A stretch of 64,000 bases of DNA, from NCBI GenBank assembly GCA_020440645.1, contig JAGRNR010000003.1, positions 1-64,000 on the forward strand. The letters are read 5' to 3'. Shown here in pieces: positions 9,350 through 18,342 of this stretch (positions within the stretch are counted from its first letter, which is position 1; each line of letters opens with the position of its first letter). The notes beneath the pieces were generated by a model. It was not told where the DNA came from. It did not search any database and was given only the letters and a program-made list of their open reading frames with translations. Position numbers and translations under genes: made by a program. Origin of the DNA: JAHEFU01 sp020440645 (GTDB lineage: Bacteria > 4484-113 > JAFGCY01).

Positions 9350-12346
9350 TTACGGAAGCATGAAGGTCTCAACAACGTTCTCGACGCCGTTCTCATCAAC
9401 ACCACCAAAGAGCTGGTAGGAGTTGAAGGAACCGCCGCCGAACAGGGTGAACGAACCACCGGTGCTGGAGCCGAGGTGTGAACGCGGCATCAGCGGCAGC
9501 GGCTCACGCACGGAGAAGCCGGCCTGCGTGGAGTTCGCATTGTAGCGATGGCTGTAGGCGGCGGAGCTGTAGTCCTCGCCGGTCCATCCGCCGAAGGCAA
9601 GGATGAAGTCCTGGCCACCGGCCGGGCGGTAACCCGCACCGCAGGCTTCCAGGGCCTCGGGGAATGCTCCCTCAAAGGTCTCCCAGCTGCCGGAGTTCGG
9701 GTTCAGGCCACTGTCGAAGGTAAAGATGTCGATGCTGCTGACCGGGACGCCGTTCTGGTCCACACCGCCGACAAGGGCGATCTGGTAGACCGGGCCGCTG
9801 CGGATCGGCACCGCGGTTGCGTAGGCACGCGGGCTGGGCATGCTGGCCAGCAGGCTGAACACGCCGTCCTCACGCTCCTGTCCACCACTGTCCTCCTGGC
9901 CGAGGGAAGTATCCCACCAGCGCATCTCGTTGGTGACGGAACCGTTCTGGTCCACACCACCGAAGATGAAGACGTAGCTGAAGGGCTGGTCCGGGAAGGA
10001 CGGGGCACCGACATCAGCACCGGTCTCGAAGGAGGTGGCTGCCAGGCCGTACAGCGGCTTGGGCAGGGTCGGCAGCGGGCCGGTGGTGCTGGCGCCGTCA
10101 GGCTGGCGGGCCGTGATCACCGGGGGATGCTCGTTGGCACCCTGGCGGGGCACCTGGTCAAGGTCCGGACGGAGCTTCCAGGTGCTCCAGATGTCAGTCT
10201 GGTTGGAGGTCATCTGCCAGTCACCGTCATTCGGGAACTGGAAGCTGTCGTAGGGCAGGTCCTCGGCACCGAAGCCGAACACCTCGTAACGCTGCACCAG
10301 GTCAACCGGGGCACCGTCAAGGTCGCCGGCCTGGGGCACGCGGCCACCCATCACATAGATCAGCGGGACGCCGAGACCCTGGGTACCCGGCACGCCGAGG
10401 CCGAAGCCGCCCATCGGGTGGTCAGCGTTCGGATGGCCCATCGGGTCAGCCTGCACTTCATCCCAGTAGGAGCCGTCGGGGTTGCTCTCGGGGTTCTCGT
10501 GGACGAACACGGCGGCGGCGGAACCGACGATCTCGAAGGCGCGGCCACGCAGCACGCTGGACTGGGCCGGACCGTCGGGCTCACCCGCACGGTCACCCTG
10601 CCCGGGGAAGGACGGCGGGGTGCCGTCGTTGAGGCGCAGCATCACGTTGGTGCCGACGTTGGTGTTGCCACCGTACTCGCCGGGGTTGCCGACGGAGCCG
10701 GCGCCGAGGTTGAACTTACCGAAGCTGGAGGATCCGGTCGCCGCACTGATCGGCGTGGACTCCGGCATGAACATGTAGGCACTGTCGCCCGGAAGCACGT
10801 TCTGGATGTAGTTGCCGAACTCGTCAGTCAGCTCACCACCCATGATGAAGCTCAGGCCGCTCTTGTGGGAGGTCACCGCAGCGTTGGCACGCGGGCTCCA
10901 CGGGGCGCCGGAGGCAGCCTGGACCTTGGGCTTGCTGTTGCCGGCAAGCACGTCAAAGAAGGTGGTACCGGCCACCGGCGGGCGGACGGCTGAGTAGTAG
11001 TTGGCAGCCGTGCGCGGATTGGCCGTCACACGGATGATGTTGCTTGCTGCAGTATTGCCCAGTGCATCAACCGCCACGCAGCGGACTGCGTAGTGGAAGG
11101 TGGCACCGGGGGTGTCGCCCGTGTTCGCGAAGTGGAATGCGGGGCTCTTGCGGGTCGTGCTGTGCGGGGTCACGATCGCGTCAGCGACCAGGCTCGGCGG
11201 GTTGGTGATCCCGACCGTGCCGACGCCGCCGTTGGAGTCGTTGAACACGTCCCAGTTGTAGATGATCGGCTCGGAACCGTTGGCGGCCTTGGCCTCGAAG
11301 TTGACCACGAAGGGCACCTGGCCGGCGGACTCGTCGGCGGTGATCTCGATGGTCATCGGCTGCTCGACGTTCGCGACCACGGAGACGTACTCGCTGTAGC
11401 GGCTCTCCTGGGTGCTGACATCGCGCACGAGGATGCGGGCCTTGTACTCACCTGCCTCGACGTAGGTATGGTTCACGATCGAGGACTGGCTGTACTTGCC
11501 GGCCTGCGCGGGGAAGGTGGTGTTGTCACCGAACTCCCAGCGGTACTCGTAGTTGCCGGAACCGCCGGAAACCACGCCGGTGAACTCAACAAGCAGCGGC
11601 GCCTGGCCGTTGCTCGGGTTGGGGATCGCGGCAACCTGCAGGCCCTGGTTGGGCGGCAGGGCGTTGATGGCCACGCGGAAGTCGGGTGAACCGTTGTTGT
11701 CGTTGTCCGCCAGGTTGGTGGACTCGATGCCACGGCTGTCGATCACGCGCAGCACCGGATAGACGAGGTAGAGGTCGGTCCCGACCAGCTCGCCGATCGC
11801 GGTGTAGGTGTAAAGCGGATTCGCAGTGAAGTCCTCATACTCACCGTCGCCGTTGAAGTCCCAGGCATACTGGTAGGGCGCCTTGCCGCCCGTGATGCGG
11901 GACGTGAACTGCACGTTGAAGGGGACATTGCCCAGAGTCTTGTCGACTTCAAAGGTCACGCGCAGCGCGTCATCGTTGATGACTCCGCCGCCGTCGGTGA
12001 CCGTAATGGTCTTGGAGGTGCTGACCGACTGGTTGGTGTTGTCGGTAACGGTCAGACGGACCACTGAACTCTGGGTAAAGGTGAAGCGACCGGTTGCGGC
12101 ATTGCTGTCCGTCACGCCGTCATCATCGAAGTCCCAGGCGTACGTATAGGGAGCCACACCCCCTGAAGGCACCACATCGAAGGTCACCGCAAGCGGTGCC
12201 GGGCCGACGTCAGTGCTGGCCTGCACAAACAGGCTGAATGCACTTCCGACGTTCGGTGTAGTGGTGCCGCCTCCACCGCAACTTGCGATGAACGCGACGA
12301 AGCTGAGCAGCAGAACTGCCCATATTCTAGTTGAACTAGAATTCAT
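9350..12346 (-). CDS. Lipoprotein with four PKD-type domains and Kelch propeller
   Basis: 998 residues from the ATG at 12346, which has CAGGAGG 7 bases upstream. The signal peptide ends in a lipobox (FIASC, Cys23) followed by GGGG. Four PKD-like domains follow (about 35-440) with the motifs YAWDFDDDGV, YAWDFNGDGEY, YRWEFGDNTT and YNWDVFNDS. From about residue 490 to the end there are Kelch-like repeats (FIMGGE, VMGGRVP, FIFGGVDQNG, ALVGGVDQNG, LAFGGW, LFGGVDENG). It is the first gene of a likely two-gene unit with the paralogue downstream. No enzyme motif is seen; an outer-surface binding role is inferred. Confidence 0.8.
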   Translation of the reverse strand: MNSSSTRIWAVLLLSFVAFIASCGGGGTTTPNVGSAFSLFVQASTDVGPAPLAVTFDVVPSGGVAPYTYAWDFDDDGVTDSNAATGRFTFTQSSVVRLTVTDNTNQSVSTSKTITVTDGGGVINDDALRVTFEVDKTLGNVPFNVQFTSRITGGKAPYQYAWDFNGDGEYEDFTANPLYTYTAIGELVGTDLYLVYPVLRVIDSRGIESTNLADNDNNGSPDFRVAINALPPNQGLQVAAIPNPSNGQAPLLVEFTGVVSGGSGNYEYRWEFGDNTTFPAQAGKYSQSSIVNHTYVEAGEYKARILVRDVSTQESRYSEYVSVVANVEQPMTIEITADESAGQVPFVVNFEAKAANGSEPIIYNWDVFNDSNGGVGTVGITNPPSLVADAIVTPHSTTRKSPAFHFANTGDTPGATFHYAVRCVAVDALGNTAASNIIRVTANPRTAANYYSAVRPPVAGTTFFDVLAGNSKPKVQAASGAPWSPRANAAVTSHKSGLSFIMGGELTDEFGNYIQNVLPGDSAYMFMPESTPISAATGSSSFGKFNLGAGSVGNPGEYGGNTNVGTNVMLRLNDGTPPSFPGQGDRAGEPDGPAQSSVLRGRAFEIVGSAAAVFVHENPESNPDGSYWDEVQADPMGHPNADHPMGGFGLGVPGTQGLGVPLIYVMGGRVPQAGDLDGAPVDLVQRYEVFGFGAEDLPYDSFQFPNDGDWQMTSNQTDIWSTWKLRPDLDQVPRQGANEHPPVITARQPDGASTTGPLPTLPKPLYGLAATSFETGADVGAPSFPDQPFSYVFIFGGVDQNGSVTNEMRWWDTSLGQEDSGGQEREDGVFSLLASMPSPRAYATAVPIRSGPVYQIALVGGVDQNGVPVSSIDIFTFDSGLNPNSGSWETFEGAFPEALEACGAGYRPAGGQDFILAFGGWTGEDYSSAAYSHRYNANSTQAGFSVREPLPLMPRSHLGSSTGGSFTLFGGGSFNSYQLFGGVDENGVENVVETFMLP
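12324..12342. other. 19-bp palindrome overlapping the second codon of the PKD lipoprotein gene
   Basis: ATTCTAGTT-G-AACTAGAAT has perfect 9-base arms around one central base. It starts just inside the ATG of the 12346 gene. It could be an operator or an mRNA hairpin affecting initiation. Confidence 0.5.
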
Positions 12347-12423
12347 CCTTAGCCTCCTGACTATGTCAGCAATTTGCCCCAAAGCAAACCGTAGTACGCT
12401 TTATCTTACCCATCATCAACAGC

Positions 12424-12446
12424 TAAACCCACACTAGGCGGGTTTA
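12424..12446. other. Stem-loop downstream of efp
   Basis: TAAACCC pairs with GGGTTTA across a 9-base loop, in the 146-bp gap between efp and the PKD lipoprotein gene. There is no good T run on either side, so it is at best a weak terminator or a processing site. Confidence 0.35.
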
Positions 12447-12492
12447 ATCCGGTAATTATGAACCATTCACGGATTCTATTCAAGTGTTAGTA

Positions 12493-13059
12493 CTAATCTT
12501 TAGCCCTTTCCACATACTTGAAATCCGCGGTATTCACCCTGATCCGCTCGCCTTCGTTGATAAACAGGGGTACCTGGACGGTCGCCCCACCCTCCACCGT
12601 AGCCGCCTTGGTAGCGTTCGTGGCGGTATCTCCCTTTACTCCAGGCTCACAGAAAGTGATCTGGCGGACGACTGTAAGCGGCATTTCCACTGAAATCGGG
12701 TTATCACCGTGCATTGCGACGGTCAGCTCCTCGTTTTCCAGCAGCAGCTCAGCCTGCTTGCCGAGCATCTCGGTCGGGACATGTACCTGGTCAAAGGTAT
12801 CCTTGTCCATCAGAACCATGTCCTCGCCCTCGGCATAGAGGTAATCGTAGACCTTCTTCTCCACCCGGACCTCTTCAAGCTTCACGTTCGGACGGATCTT
12901 GTCCTCGTAGAGAGCGCCGGTCAGCAGGTTGCGCAGTTTGCAGCGCACGAAGGCCGGTCCCTTGCCGGGCTTGACGTGCTGGAATTCCACGACCTGGATG
13001 AGCTTTCCATCCTGCTCGAAGATGATCCCGTTGCGGAAATCATTCGGTGTTATAGACAC
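12493..13059 (-). CDS. efp: Elongation factor P
   Basis: Translation factor that rescues ribosomes stalled at proline runs; 188 residues, the normal length. Three OB/KOW-like domains are present. The N-terminal domain carries the loop HVKPGKGPAF with Lys33 at the position modified in many bacteria. The C-terminal part has the GDTATNATKAATVEGG signature. A clear AAGGAG lies upstream of the ATG. It follows the M24 aminopeptidase gene by 50 bases, a linkage common in bacteria. No lysine-modifying enzyme gene (epmA/epmB, ymfI) lies in this window, so the modification state is unknown. Confidence 0.97.
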   Translation of the reverse strand: MSITPNDFRNGIIFEQDGKLIQVVEFQHVKPGKGPAFVRCKLRNLLTGALYEDKIRPNVKLEEVRVEKKVYDYLYAEGEDMVLMDKDTFDQVHVPTEMLGKQAELLLENEELTVAMHGDNPISVEMPLTVVRQITFCEPGVKGDTATNATKAATVEGGATVQVPLFINEGERIRVNTADFKYVERAKD

Positions 13060-13109
13060 TGCTGTCTCCTTGTTCCTATACCTATGTAGTACTGCTGAAA
13101 GGCGGCGAC

Positions 13110-14189
13110 CTAGCCGACCACCTGCAGGTCCGTACTGAGCGTATTGAGATTTTCGGGGCCGTCGGCCCTTACGACAAACATATCTTCAATGCGGATCCCA
13201 CCCTCGCCGGGCAGGTAGATGCCCGGTTCGTTGGTGAGGATGTTACCGACCCTGAGCTGCATCTCGGCCACCTGCGCCAGGCGCGGGCCCTCGTGCACCT
13301 CCAGTCCGACTCCATGCCCGAGGCCATGGCCGAACTTGTCGCCGTAGCCGGCATCGATGATCACCTGGCGGGCCACCGCGTCGATCTCCTTGCCGAGCTT
13401 GCCCGGTTTCACAGCCGCATTTGCGCTGTCCTTGGCCAGCTTCACGATGCCGTAGATCTTTTCCCACAGTGGCGGGCAGTCACGGAAGAACACTGTACGG
13501 GTCATGTCCGAGCAGTAGCCATTGAGCAGCATGCCCATATCGAAGGTCAGCGGCGTGCCGGGCACGATGCGATCCTGCGTGAAACGGGCATGCGGCTTGC
13601 TGGAATTTGCGCCTGAAGCCACAATCGGGTCGAAGCTGGTTTTCGTAGCACCGCGCTTACGGGCACGGTACTCGATCTCGGCCACCAGGTCAGCTTCGGT
13701 GGTGTGCTCGTTGAGGGTGCCGAGCACTTCCTGCCAGACCACTTCGTTTAGCAGCACCGCATTGCGCAAAAGCTCGATCTCAGCCTCGCTCTTGACCTCG
13801 CGCAGGTACTCCACCATCGCCTTGGTCGGCACCCATTCGTGGTTCTCATCGGCGCTGAGCATCCTCCACATGTCATAGGACACGTTGGTGGACTCAAAGC
13901 CGATGCGCTTCAGGCCATCCGCCCCCGGGATGGAGGGCAGCACGACCTTGACCAGGTTCTTGGCGGTGTTGTCCACCAGCTCATAGCTGGGATCCACCTG
14001 CTGCGCGACCTGGGTGTGGTAGCGGAAGTCCGTGATGAACCAGCGTTTCGTCGGAGTGACGAGGATCATCGCCGTGGAGCCGGTGAAGCCGGTGAGGTAC
14101 ATGATGTTGGGGAGGGATGTCACGAGCAGTGCATCGATTCCCGCTGCCTCGAATCCGGCGCAGAGCTTTTGGTTGCGTTCGTTGTACAT
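13110..14189 (-). CDS. Xaa-Pro aminopeptidase/dipeptidase (M24B family)
   Basis: 359-residue cytosolic metallopeptidase that removes or cleaves next to proline. The N-terminal creatinase-like domain covers about residues 1-130. The C-terminal pita-bread domain has the five metal ligands in order: Asp in LTFDMG, Asp in CSDMTRT, His in GHGLGHGVGLEVHE, Glu in LTNEPGIY, and Glu in GIRIEDM. The upstream TATAAT box and its neighbour efp suggest a two-gene operon. PepP and PepQ types cannot be separated with confidence from this sequence, so no symbol is given. No signal peptide is present. Confidence 0.93.
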   Translation of the reverse strand: MYNERNQKLCAGFEAAGIDALLVTSLPNIMYLTGFTGSTAMILVTPTKRWFITDFRYHTQVAQQVDPSYELVDNTAKNLVKVVLPSIPGADGLKRIGFESTNVSYDMWRMLSADENHEWVPTKAMVEYLREVKSEAEIELLRNAVLLNEVVWQEVLGTLNEHTTEADLVAEIEYRARKRGATKTSFDPIVASGANSSKPHARFTQDRIVPGTPLTFDMGMLLNGYCSDMTRTVFFRDCPPLWEKIYGIVKLAKDSANAAVKPGKLGKEIDAVARQVIIDAGYGDKFGHGLGHGVGLEVHEGPRLAQVAEMQLRVGNILTNEPGIYLPGEGGIRIEDMFVVRADGPENLNTLSTDLQVVG

Positions 14190-14217
14190 GGGGTTTCCGA
14201 AGAGGAAAGTTCGCCCA

Positions 14218-14247
14218 ATTATACAGTGCGCCGCAAGCTGCTGTCAG
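14218..14247 (-). promoter_or_regulatory. Sigma70-type promoter for the M24 peptidase-efp unit
   Basis: On the minus strand CTGACA and TATAAT are separated by 18 bases, and the -10 lies about 28 bases before the ATG at 14189. It is divergent to the pan promoter. Confidence 0.55.
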
Positions 14248-14279
14248 GCTGAGCTGGGAGGATAAATCATGCACTGAAC

Positions 14280-14288
14280 TGGTATAAT
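14280..14288 (+). promoter_or_regulatory. Extended -10 promoter for panBCD
   Basis: TGG-TATAAT is a perfect -10 with a TGn extension. No good -35 is visible (GGATAA at 17 bases). The inferred start near 14295 gives a leader of about 114 bases that contains a strong hairpin. Confidence 0.5.
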
Positions 14289-14292
14289 CCCG

Positions 14293-14327
14293 TGGTGCCC
14301 GGAGCCTGTTCCAGGACCGGGACACCA
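14293..14327 (+). other. panB 5' leader hairpin
   Basis: GGTGCCCGG pairs with CCGGG-A-CACC, and inside it CCTG pairs with CAGG over a TTC loop, giving about 13 base pairs with small bulges. It begins within a few bases of the inferred transcript start and is not followed by a T run, so it is not a simple terminator. Confidence 0.5.
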
Positions 14328-14408
14328 TTGAATTGAGTGCTCACCGAGTTGCGAGACTCACATGAGTGAAGCGGGACCTCCAAGGAGGCCTGTAGTCAGG
14401 AGTGTGAA

Positions 14409-15278
14409 ATGTCTGATTTCCTCGTGGCGCGCCTGCGCCGCAAGTACCGCGATGGCCAGCCCATCCACTCCATCACAGCCTACGACTACTTCACGGCACT
14501 GCTTGCCGCTGAAGCGGAGATGGATTTCGTGCTGGTCGGCGACAGCCTATCCAATGTGATGCAGGGGCATGGCACCACCGTGCCGGTGTCGCTGGACGAG
14601 ATGATCTACCACACCCGCATCGTGGCGCGGCACTTCCCGGCCCAGCGCGTGGTGATCGACATGCCCTTCGGCAGCTTCAAGGCCGACACCCAGGAGACCG
14701 TGCGCAACTGCGTGCGGGCCTTCAAGGAAAGCGGCTGCGGCGCGGTGAAGTTCGAGGGGGCCAACGAAAGCAATATTGATGCAACGCGCATCCTCACTGA
14801 AATGGGCGTGCCGGTGCTGGCGCACCTCGGCCTGCTGCCCCAGCAGGTGAACAGCGAGGGCGGCTACCGCATGCAGGGCAAGACGGACAAGGCGGCGAAG
14901 GAACTGCTGCGCCAGGCGAAGGCGATGCAGGAGGCCGGAGCGTTTGCCGTGATACTCGAATGCGTGGTGCCGGAAGCGGCCGAGATGATCACCCGCGAAC
15001 TGAAGATCCCGACGATCGGCATCGGCTGCGGTAATGTGACCAGCGGCCAGATCATCGTGGTGCATGACATCCTCGGGATGCTGCCGGGCAAGGCCCCGAG
15101 TTTCGCCAAGCGCTACGCCGAGCTGTATGGCACGGCGATTGAGGCCGTGAAGCAGTACCGCGATGAAGTCAGCAGCCGCGACTTCCCGGAGCTTGGCAGT
15201 GACAATGTGGAGCAGCCCCGCAAGGAAGTGCAGCCTGCGGAGCATACGCCGGACCGCCCGGCCTACTTGCGCTCCTGA
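14409..15278 (+). CDS. panB: 3-methyl-2-oxobutanoate hydroxymethyltransferase
   Basis: First committed step of pantothenate synthesis: transfers a hydroxymethyl group from methylene-THF to ketoisovalerate, giving ketopantoate. 289 residues with the PanB barrel signatures ITAYDYFTA, VLVGDSLSNVMQGH, VKFEGA, VLAHLGLLPQ and GIGCGNVTSGQIIVVHDILGM. The C-terminus is extended by about 25 polar residues. AGGAG lies 7 bases before the ATG. It heads a tight panB-panC-panD operon. No panE or ilv gene is in the window, so the next reduction step is encoded elsewhere. Confidence 0.97.
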   Translation: MSDFLVARLRRKYRDGQPIHSITAYDYFTALLAAEAEMDFVLVGDSLSNVMQGHGTTVPVSLDEMIYHTRIVARHFPAQRVVIDMPFGSFKADTQETVRNCVRAFKESGCGAVKFEGANESNIDATRILTEMGVPVLAHLGLLPQQVNSEGGYRMQGKTDKAAKELLRQAKAMQEAGAFAVILECVVPEAAEMITRELKIPTIGIGCGNVTSGQIIVVHDILGMLPGKAPSFAKRYAELYGTAIEAVKQYRDEVSSRDFPELGSDNVEQPRKEVQPAEHTPDRPAYLRS

Positions 15279-15279
15279 G

Positions 15280-16185
15280 ATGCTGATCGTCACCACAGTT
15301 GACGAGCTGCGGCGGCAGACCGGGGTGCTGATGCGTGAGCGCGGCGGACCGGTCGGGCTGGTGCCGACGATGGGTGCGCTGCATGAGGGGCATATGTCGC
15401 TGGTGCACCGTGCCGGTGAGGAATGCGGAGTGCTGGTTGTCAGCATCTTCGTCAACCCGACGCAGTTCAATGAGCAAAGCGACCTGGACAATTACCCGCG
15501 CACACTTGAGGCGGACGCTGCATTGTGTGAGGCGAATGGGGTGGACATCGTGTTCGCCCCCTCCCCCGCCGAGGTCTATCCGCAGGGCTTCGCCACGGGA
15601 GTGCACGTCAGCGGGCTGACGGACAAGTGGGAGGGCGAGTTCCGCCCGGGCCACTTCGACGGCGTGGCGACGGTGGTTGCCAAACTGTTCGGGATGGTGA
15701 TGCCGGACCGGGCCTACTTCGGTGAGAAGGACTTCCAGCAGCTGGCGGTGGTCAGGCGCATGACGGCCGACCTCAACCTGCCGGTGGCGGTGATCGGCTG
15801 CCCGACGGTGCGGGAGAGCGAAGGCCTGGCGATGAGCAGCCGCAACAGCCGCCTGGGAACAGATGATCGGACCAGCGCCCTACAGATCTCCTGCGCGCTG
15901 CAGGCAGCGCTGGTGGAAGGCATGACAGGCAACACGGATCCCTCCTCCCTGCTCAGCCTGTCCAGGGACATCATGGAGCGGGACGGCATCCTTGAGATCG
16001 AGTACCTGGCAATCGTGGACCCGCTGACACTTGAGCCCCGGGAGGGCGAGCTGCAGGACCGGGACAGGATCATCACCGCTGTACGCTGCGGCGGCGTGCG
16101 ACTGATTGACAACATGGAACTGCGCACACAGCGCGCCTTGCAGGAGACAATCCCCGCCGGACAGGCAACAGGAACAGGAAAATGA
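15280..16185 (+). CDS. panC: Pantothenate synthetase (pantoate-beta-alanine ligase)
   Basis: ATP-dependent joining of pantoate and beta-alanine; 301 residues. The ATG at 15280, one base after the panB stop, is chosen because homology begins at MLIVTTVDELRR; a longer frame from 15163 would only overlap panB. Motifs: VPTMGALHEGHMSLV (HIGH-type ATP site), FVNPTQFN, FRPGHFDGVATVVAKLF, YFGEKDFQQL and MSSRNSRL (KMSKS-like loop). Weak SD, so translation is probably coupled to panB. Its last bases overlap the panD start (ATGA). Confidence 0.97.
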   Translation: MLIVTTVDELRRQTGVLMRERGGPVGLVPTMGALHEGHMSLVHRAGEECGVLVVSIFVNPTQFNEQSDLDNYPRTLEADAALCEANGVDIVFAPSPAEVYPQGFATGVHVSGLTDKWEGEFRPGHFDGVATVVAKLFGMVMPDRAYFGEKDFQQLAVVRRMTADLNLPVAVIGCPTVRESEGLAMSSRNSRLGTDDRTSALQISCALQAALVEGMTGNTDPSSLLSLSRDIMERDGILEIEYLAIVDPLTLEPREGELQDRDRIITAVRCGGVRLIDNMELRTQRALQETIPAGQATGTGK

Positions 16186-16577
16186 AAGTGACGATGCTCA
16201 AGAGCAAGCTGCACCGCGCGTGCATCACCGACGCCAACGTGGAATACGAAGGCAGCATGGGTGTCAGCGTGGAACTGATGGAGGCCGTCGGGCTGATGCC
16301 CTGGGAGAAGATCCTCGTTGCCAACCTCAACAACGGCAACCGCCTCGAGACCTACGTGATCCCGGTGGAGGAGCCGGGACAGATCATCCTGAACGGCGCG
16401 GCGGCACACAAGGGCAAGGCCGGCGAGCGGATCATCGTGATGAGCTTCTGCGAGCTGGAGCACAGCGAGGCGATGACGCACATGCCGAGCAAGGTGGTGC
16501 TCAATGAGCGCAACGAGATCGTCGAGCGCCTCGTGATGCCGGTTCGCCAGCCGGAATCCCTCAGGCCCGGCTGCTAG
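16182..16577 (+). CDS. panD: Aspartate 1-decarboxylase
   Basis: Makes beta-alanine for PanC; 131 residues. The self-cleavage site is intact: Y22-E-G24-S25, where Ser25 becomes the pyruvoyl cofactor, and the N-terminal KSKLHRACITDA is typical. NGAAAHKG and VMSFCE motifs are also present. The ATG overlaps the panC stop (ATGA). The gene's TAG overlaps the stop codon of the convergent lipoprotein gene within the 4-base CTAG, so the two genes meet tail to tail without a spacer. Confidence 0.97.
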   Translation: MKVTMLKSKLHRACITDANVEYEGSMGVSVELMEAVGLMPWEKILVANLNNGNRLETYVIPVEEPGQIILNGAAAHKGKAGERIIVMSFCELEHSEAMTHMPSKVVLNERNEIVERLVMPVRQPESLRPGC

Positions 16578-18220
16578 GGCAGCACCCGCACTGCATACTT
16601 CAGGCTCTCATTGGTAACGTCATAGTATGAGATCACGGGCCGTCCGTTGACAACCGCCATGCTGCAGTTGCTGCCCACATCGGCCGGCATCATGTCGTCA
16701 TTGCCATCCACGGTCACGAAGGGCCCCCAGGCCCAGACCTCCGGGATTGCCGCCGGCACCGCCTGATCAAACAGCAGGTCCCTGAACAGCCCGACGGTGT
16801 AGTAGCAGACAGCTGGCTGCCCGTCCAGTTCCACGAGGTTGCTGTACTGGCCCGCAATCGGCGGCCCGTTTATCTCCATCAGGTTCCAGTCAGCCGCGAG
16901 CTGTCCGCCCACGGTATCGCTCCAGGCGAACTTGAGGTCGGCATGCAGCTGGTCGTAGTAGCTGATCGCCGGCTTGCCGTTGATCACGGCCAGGCTGGAG
17001 TACAACCCGACGTTGCTGGCCGTATCATTGTCAATGATGCGGATGTTCCAGTCGTCGTCAGCCTCGCCCGCCGCGGTGCTGCTCCAGCAGTAGCGCAGGT
17101 TGCCGTTGGCGTAGTAACTGACGGCGGGACGGCCATCGACCTCCGCAAGGCTGCAGTCATAGCCGAGTGTGCCCGAGCCATCGTGGTCGATGGCTACCGG
17201 TGTGGACCAGTCCTCCGCCGCGGCCCCGTCCAGGCTGGAGCTGCGGATGTAGTAGAGATCCCGCGCGTCAAATGTGCCATAGGCGATCGCCGGGCGGTCG
17301 TTGATCAGTGCCAGGCTGGTGTGGTAGCCGACATCCTCTGTCGGGTCAAGCACGATCACGTTCCAGTTGCCGGGTGAGCTGCCGCTGGAGTTGCTGCTGA
17401 TCGCGTAATGCAGTTCGTAGCCGAAGTTGTCATTTTCCCCACGGAAGCTGATCGCCGGGCGGCCGTTGATATCCGCCAGGCTGCAGAAGCGCCCCGCCGT
17501 GAACAGTGCGGGGATGGCGAGGTCCGTCCAGTCCGCGGCGGCGGCACCGGTCTCCGTGGAACTCCAGGCATAGCGCAGAGCCTCATCCTCATCGCGGCGG
17601 TAGGCGATCGCCGGATGGCCGGCGATGTCTGCCACTGCCGAATTGACGCCGGCGGCATGCATGGCGGAGACTGTGACAATCTGCCAGCCATCCTCGAAGT
17701 AGCCGAAGAGCTGGGCCATCTCAATGGAGGCCGTGTCCTGCGTCAGGGCGGCAAAGTAGTGGTAGCCCGCCGGTGATGCCTGCCAGTCCGGCGCGAATTC
17801 CAGCGTGGTCTGCTCCGCATGGGGACCGCTGAATTCCCAGCGGCCCGTCGCGAAGTTGGCAATCCCGAGGTGGCAGCCGGCTCCCTCCGCACTGAGGATG
17901 TCGCAGTACACGGAATCCAGATACTCCGGGCGATCCGGCAGCTGCCAGATAGCCCAGCAGATCTCCCCTGCGGCAGCGCTCATCTGCAGTTCGCCTCCCG
18001 GCAGCTCCACGGAATTGGCACTGCGTGCGTATGTATCCTTGCCGAGGATTACATCTCTCTGCAGCCGGCTGCCTTCGCGCAGGCCATCCAGGCTGGCCAG
18101 GCTGGGCAGTATGTCCTCCAGTGCCACGGGCGGGCCGGACTGAGCTGCTGGGCTGGAACCGCAGGAAACGAGGCCGGCCAGCAGGAGCGGCAGGGCAAGC
18201 AGACAGTTTCGTGCGGACAT
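16574..18220 (-). CDS. Lipoprotein with shared N-terminal domain and 'RPAISYY' propeller-like repeats
   Basis: 548 residues from the ATG at 18220, with CAGGAGG upstream and lipobox GLVSC. Residues about 70-170 form a domain also present in three other lipoproteins here; its marks are CWAIW, then LGIANFATGRWEF, then YHYFAAL. The rest consists of about six repeats of near 50 residues, each with a core like GRPAISYY or GKPAISYY followed by LRYAWSS, which I read as propeller blades. The protein ends LKYAVRVLP, resembling the C-termini of other lipoproteins in the window. No catalytic motif is visible and I do not recognise a named family. Confidence 0.75.
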   Translation of the reverse strand: MSARNCLLALPLLLAGLVSCGSSPAAQSGPPVALEDILPSLASLDGLREGSRLQRDVILGKDTYARSANSVELPGGELQMSAAAGEICWAIWQLPDRPEYLDSVYCDILSAEGAGCHLGIANFATGRWEFSGPHAEQTTLEFAPDWQASPAGYHYFAALTQDTASIEMAQLFGYFEDGWQIVTVSAMHAAGVNSAVADIAGHPAIAYRRDEDEALRYAWSSTETGAAAADWTDLAIPALFTAGRFCSLADINGRPAISFRGENDNFGYELHYAISSNSSGSSPGNWNVIVLDPTEDVGYHTSLALINDRPAIAYGTFDARDLYYIRSSSLDGAAAEDWSTPVAIDHDGSGTLGYDCSLAEVDGRPAVSYYANGNLRYCWSSTAAGEADDDWNIRIIDNDTASNVGLYSSLAVINGKPAISYYDQLHADLKFAWSDTVGGQLAADWNLMEINGPPIAGQYSNLVELDGQPAVCYYTVGLFRDLLFDQAVPAAIPEVWAWGPFVTVDGNDDMMPADVGSNCSMAVVNGRPVISYYDVTNESLKYAVRVLP

Positions 18221-18342
18221 CGGCGGTCCCCTCCTGCCCGTTCTGGGCAGCATCTTTCCCTGGGCATCATAACACCGGACCGCCCGGCAGGTCTCCGCAG
18301 GCAGCGCGACCGGCTCTCCGCTATAGTAGTTCCGAGGCTGGA

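Noticed and set aside
6736..9363. Plus-strand open frame of 875 codons opposite the PKD/Kelch lipoprotein
   Set aside because: It is antisense to a gene with signal peptide, SD and clear domains. Its composition is rich in Val, Gly, His and Asp as expected for a shadow frame in GC-rich DNA, and it has no motif.
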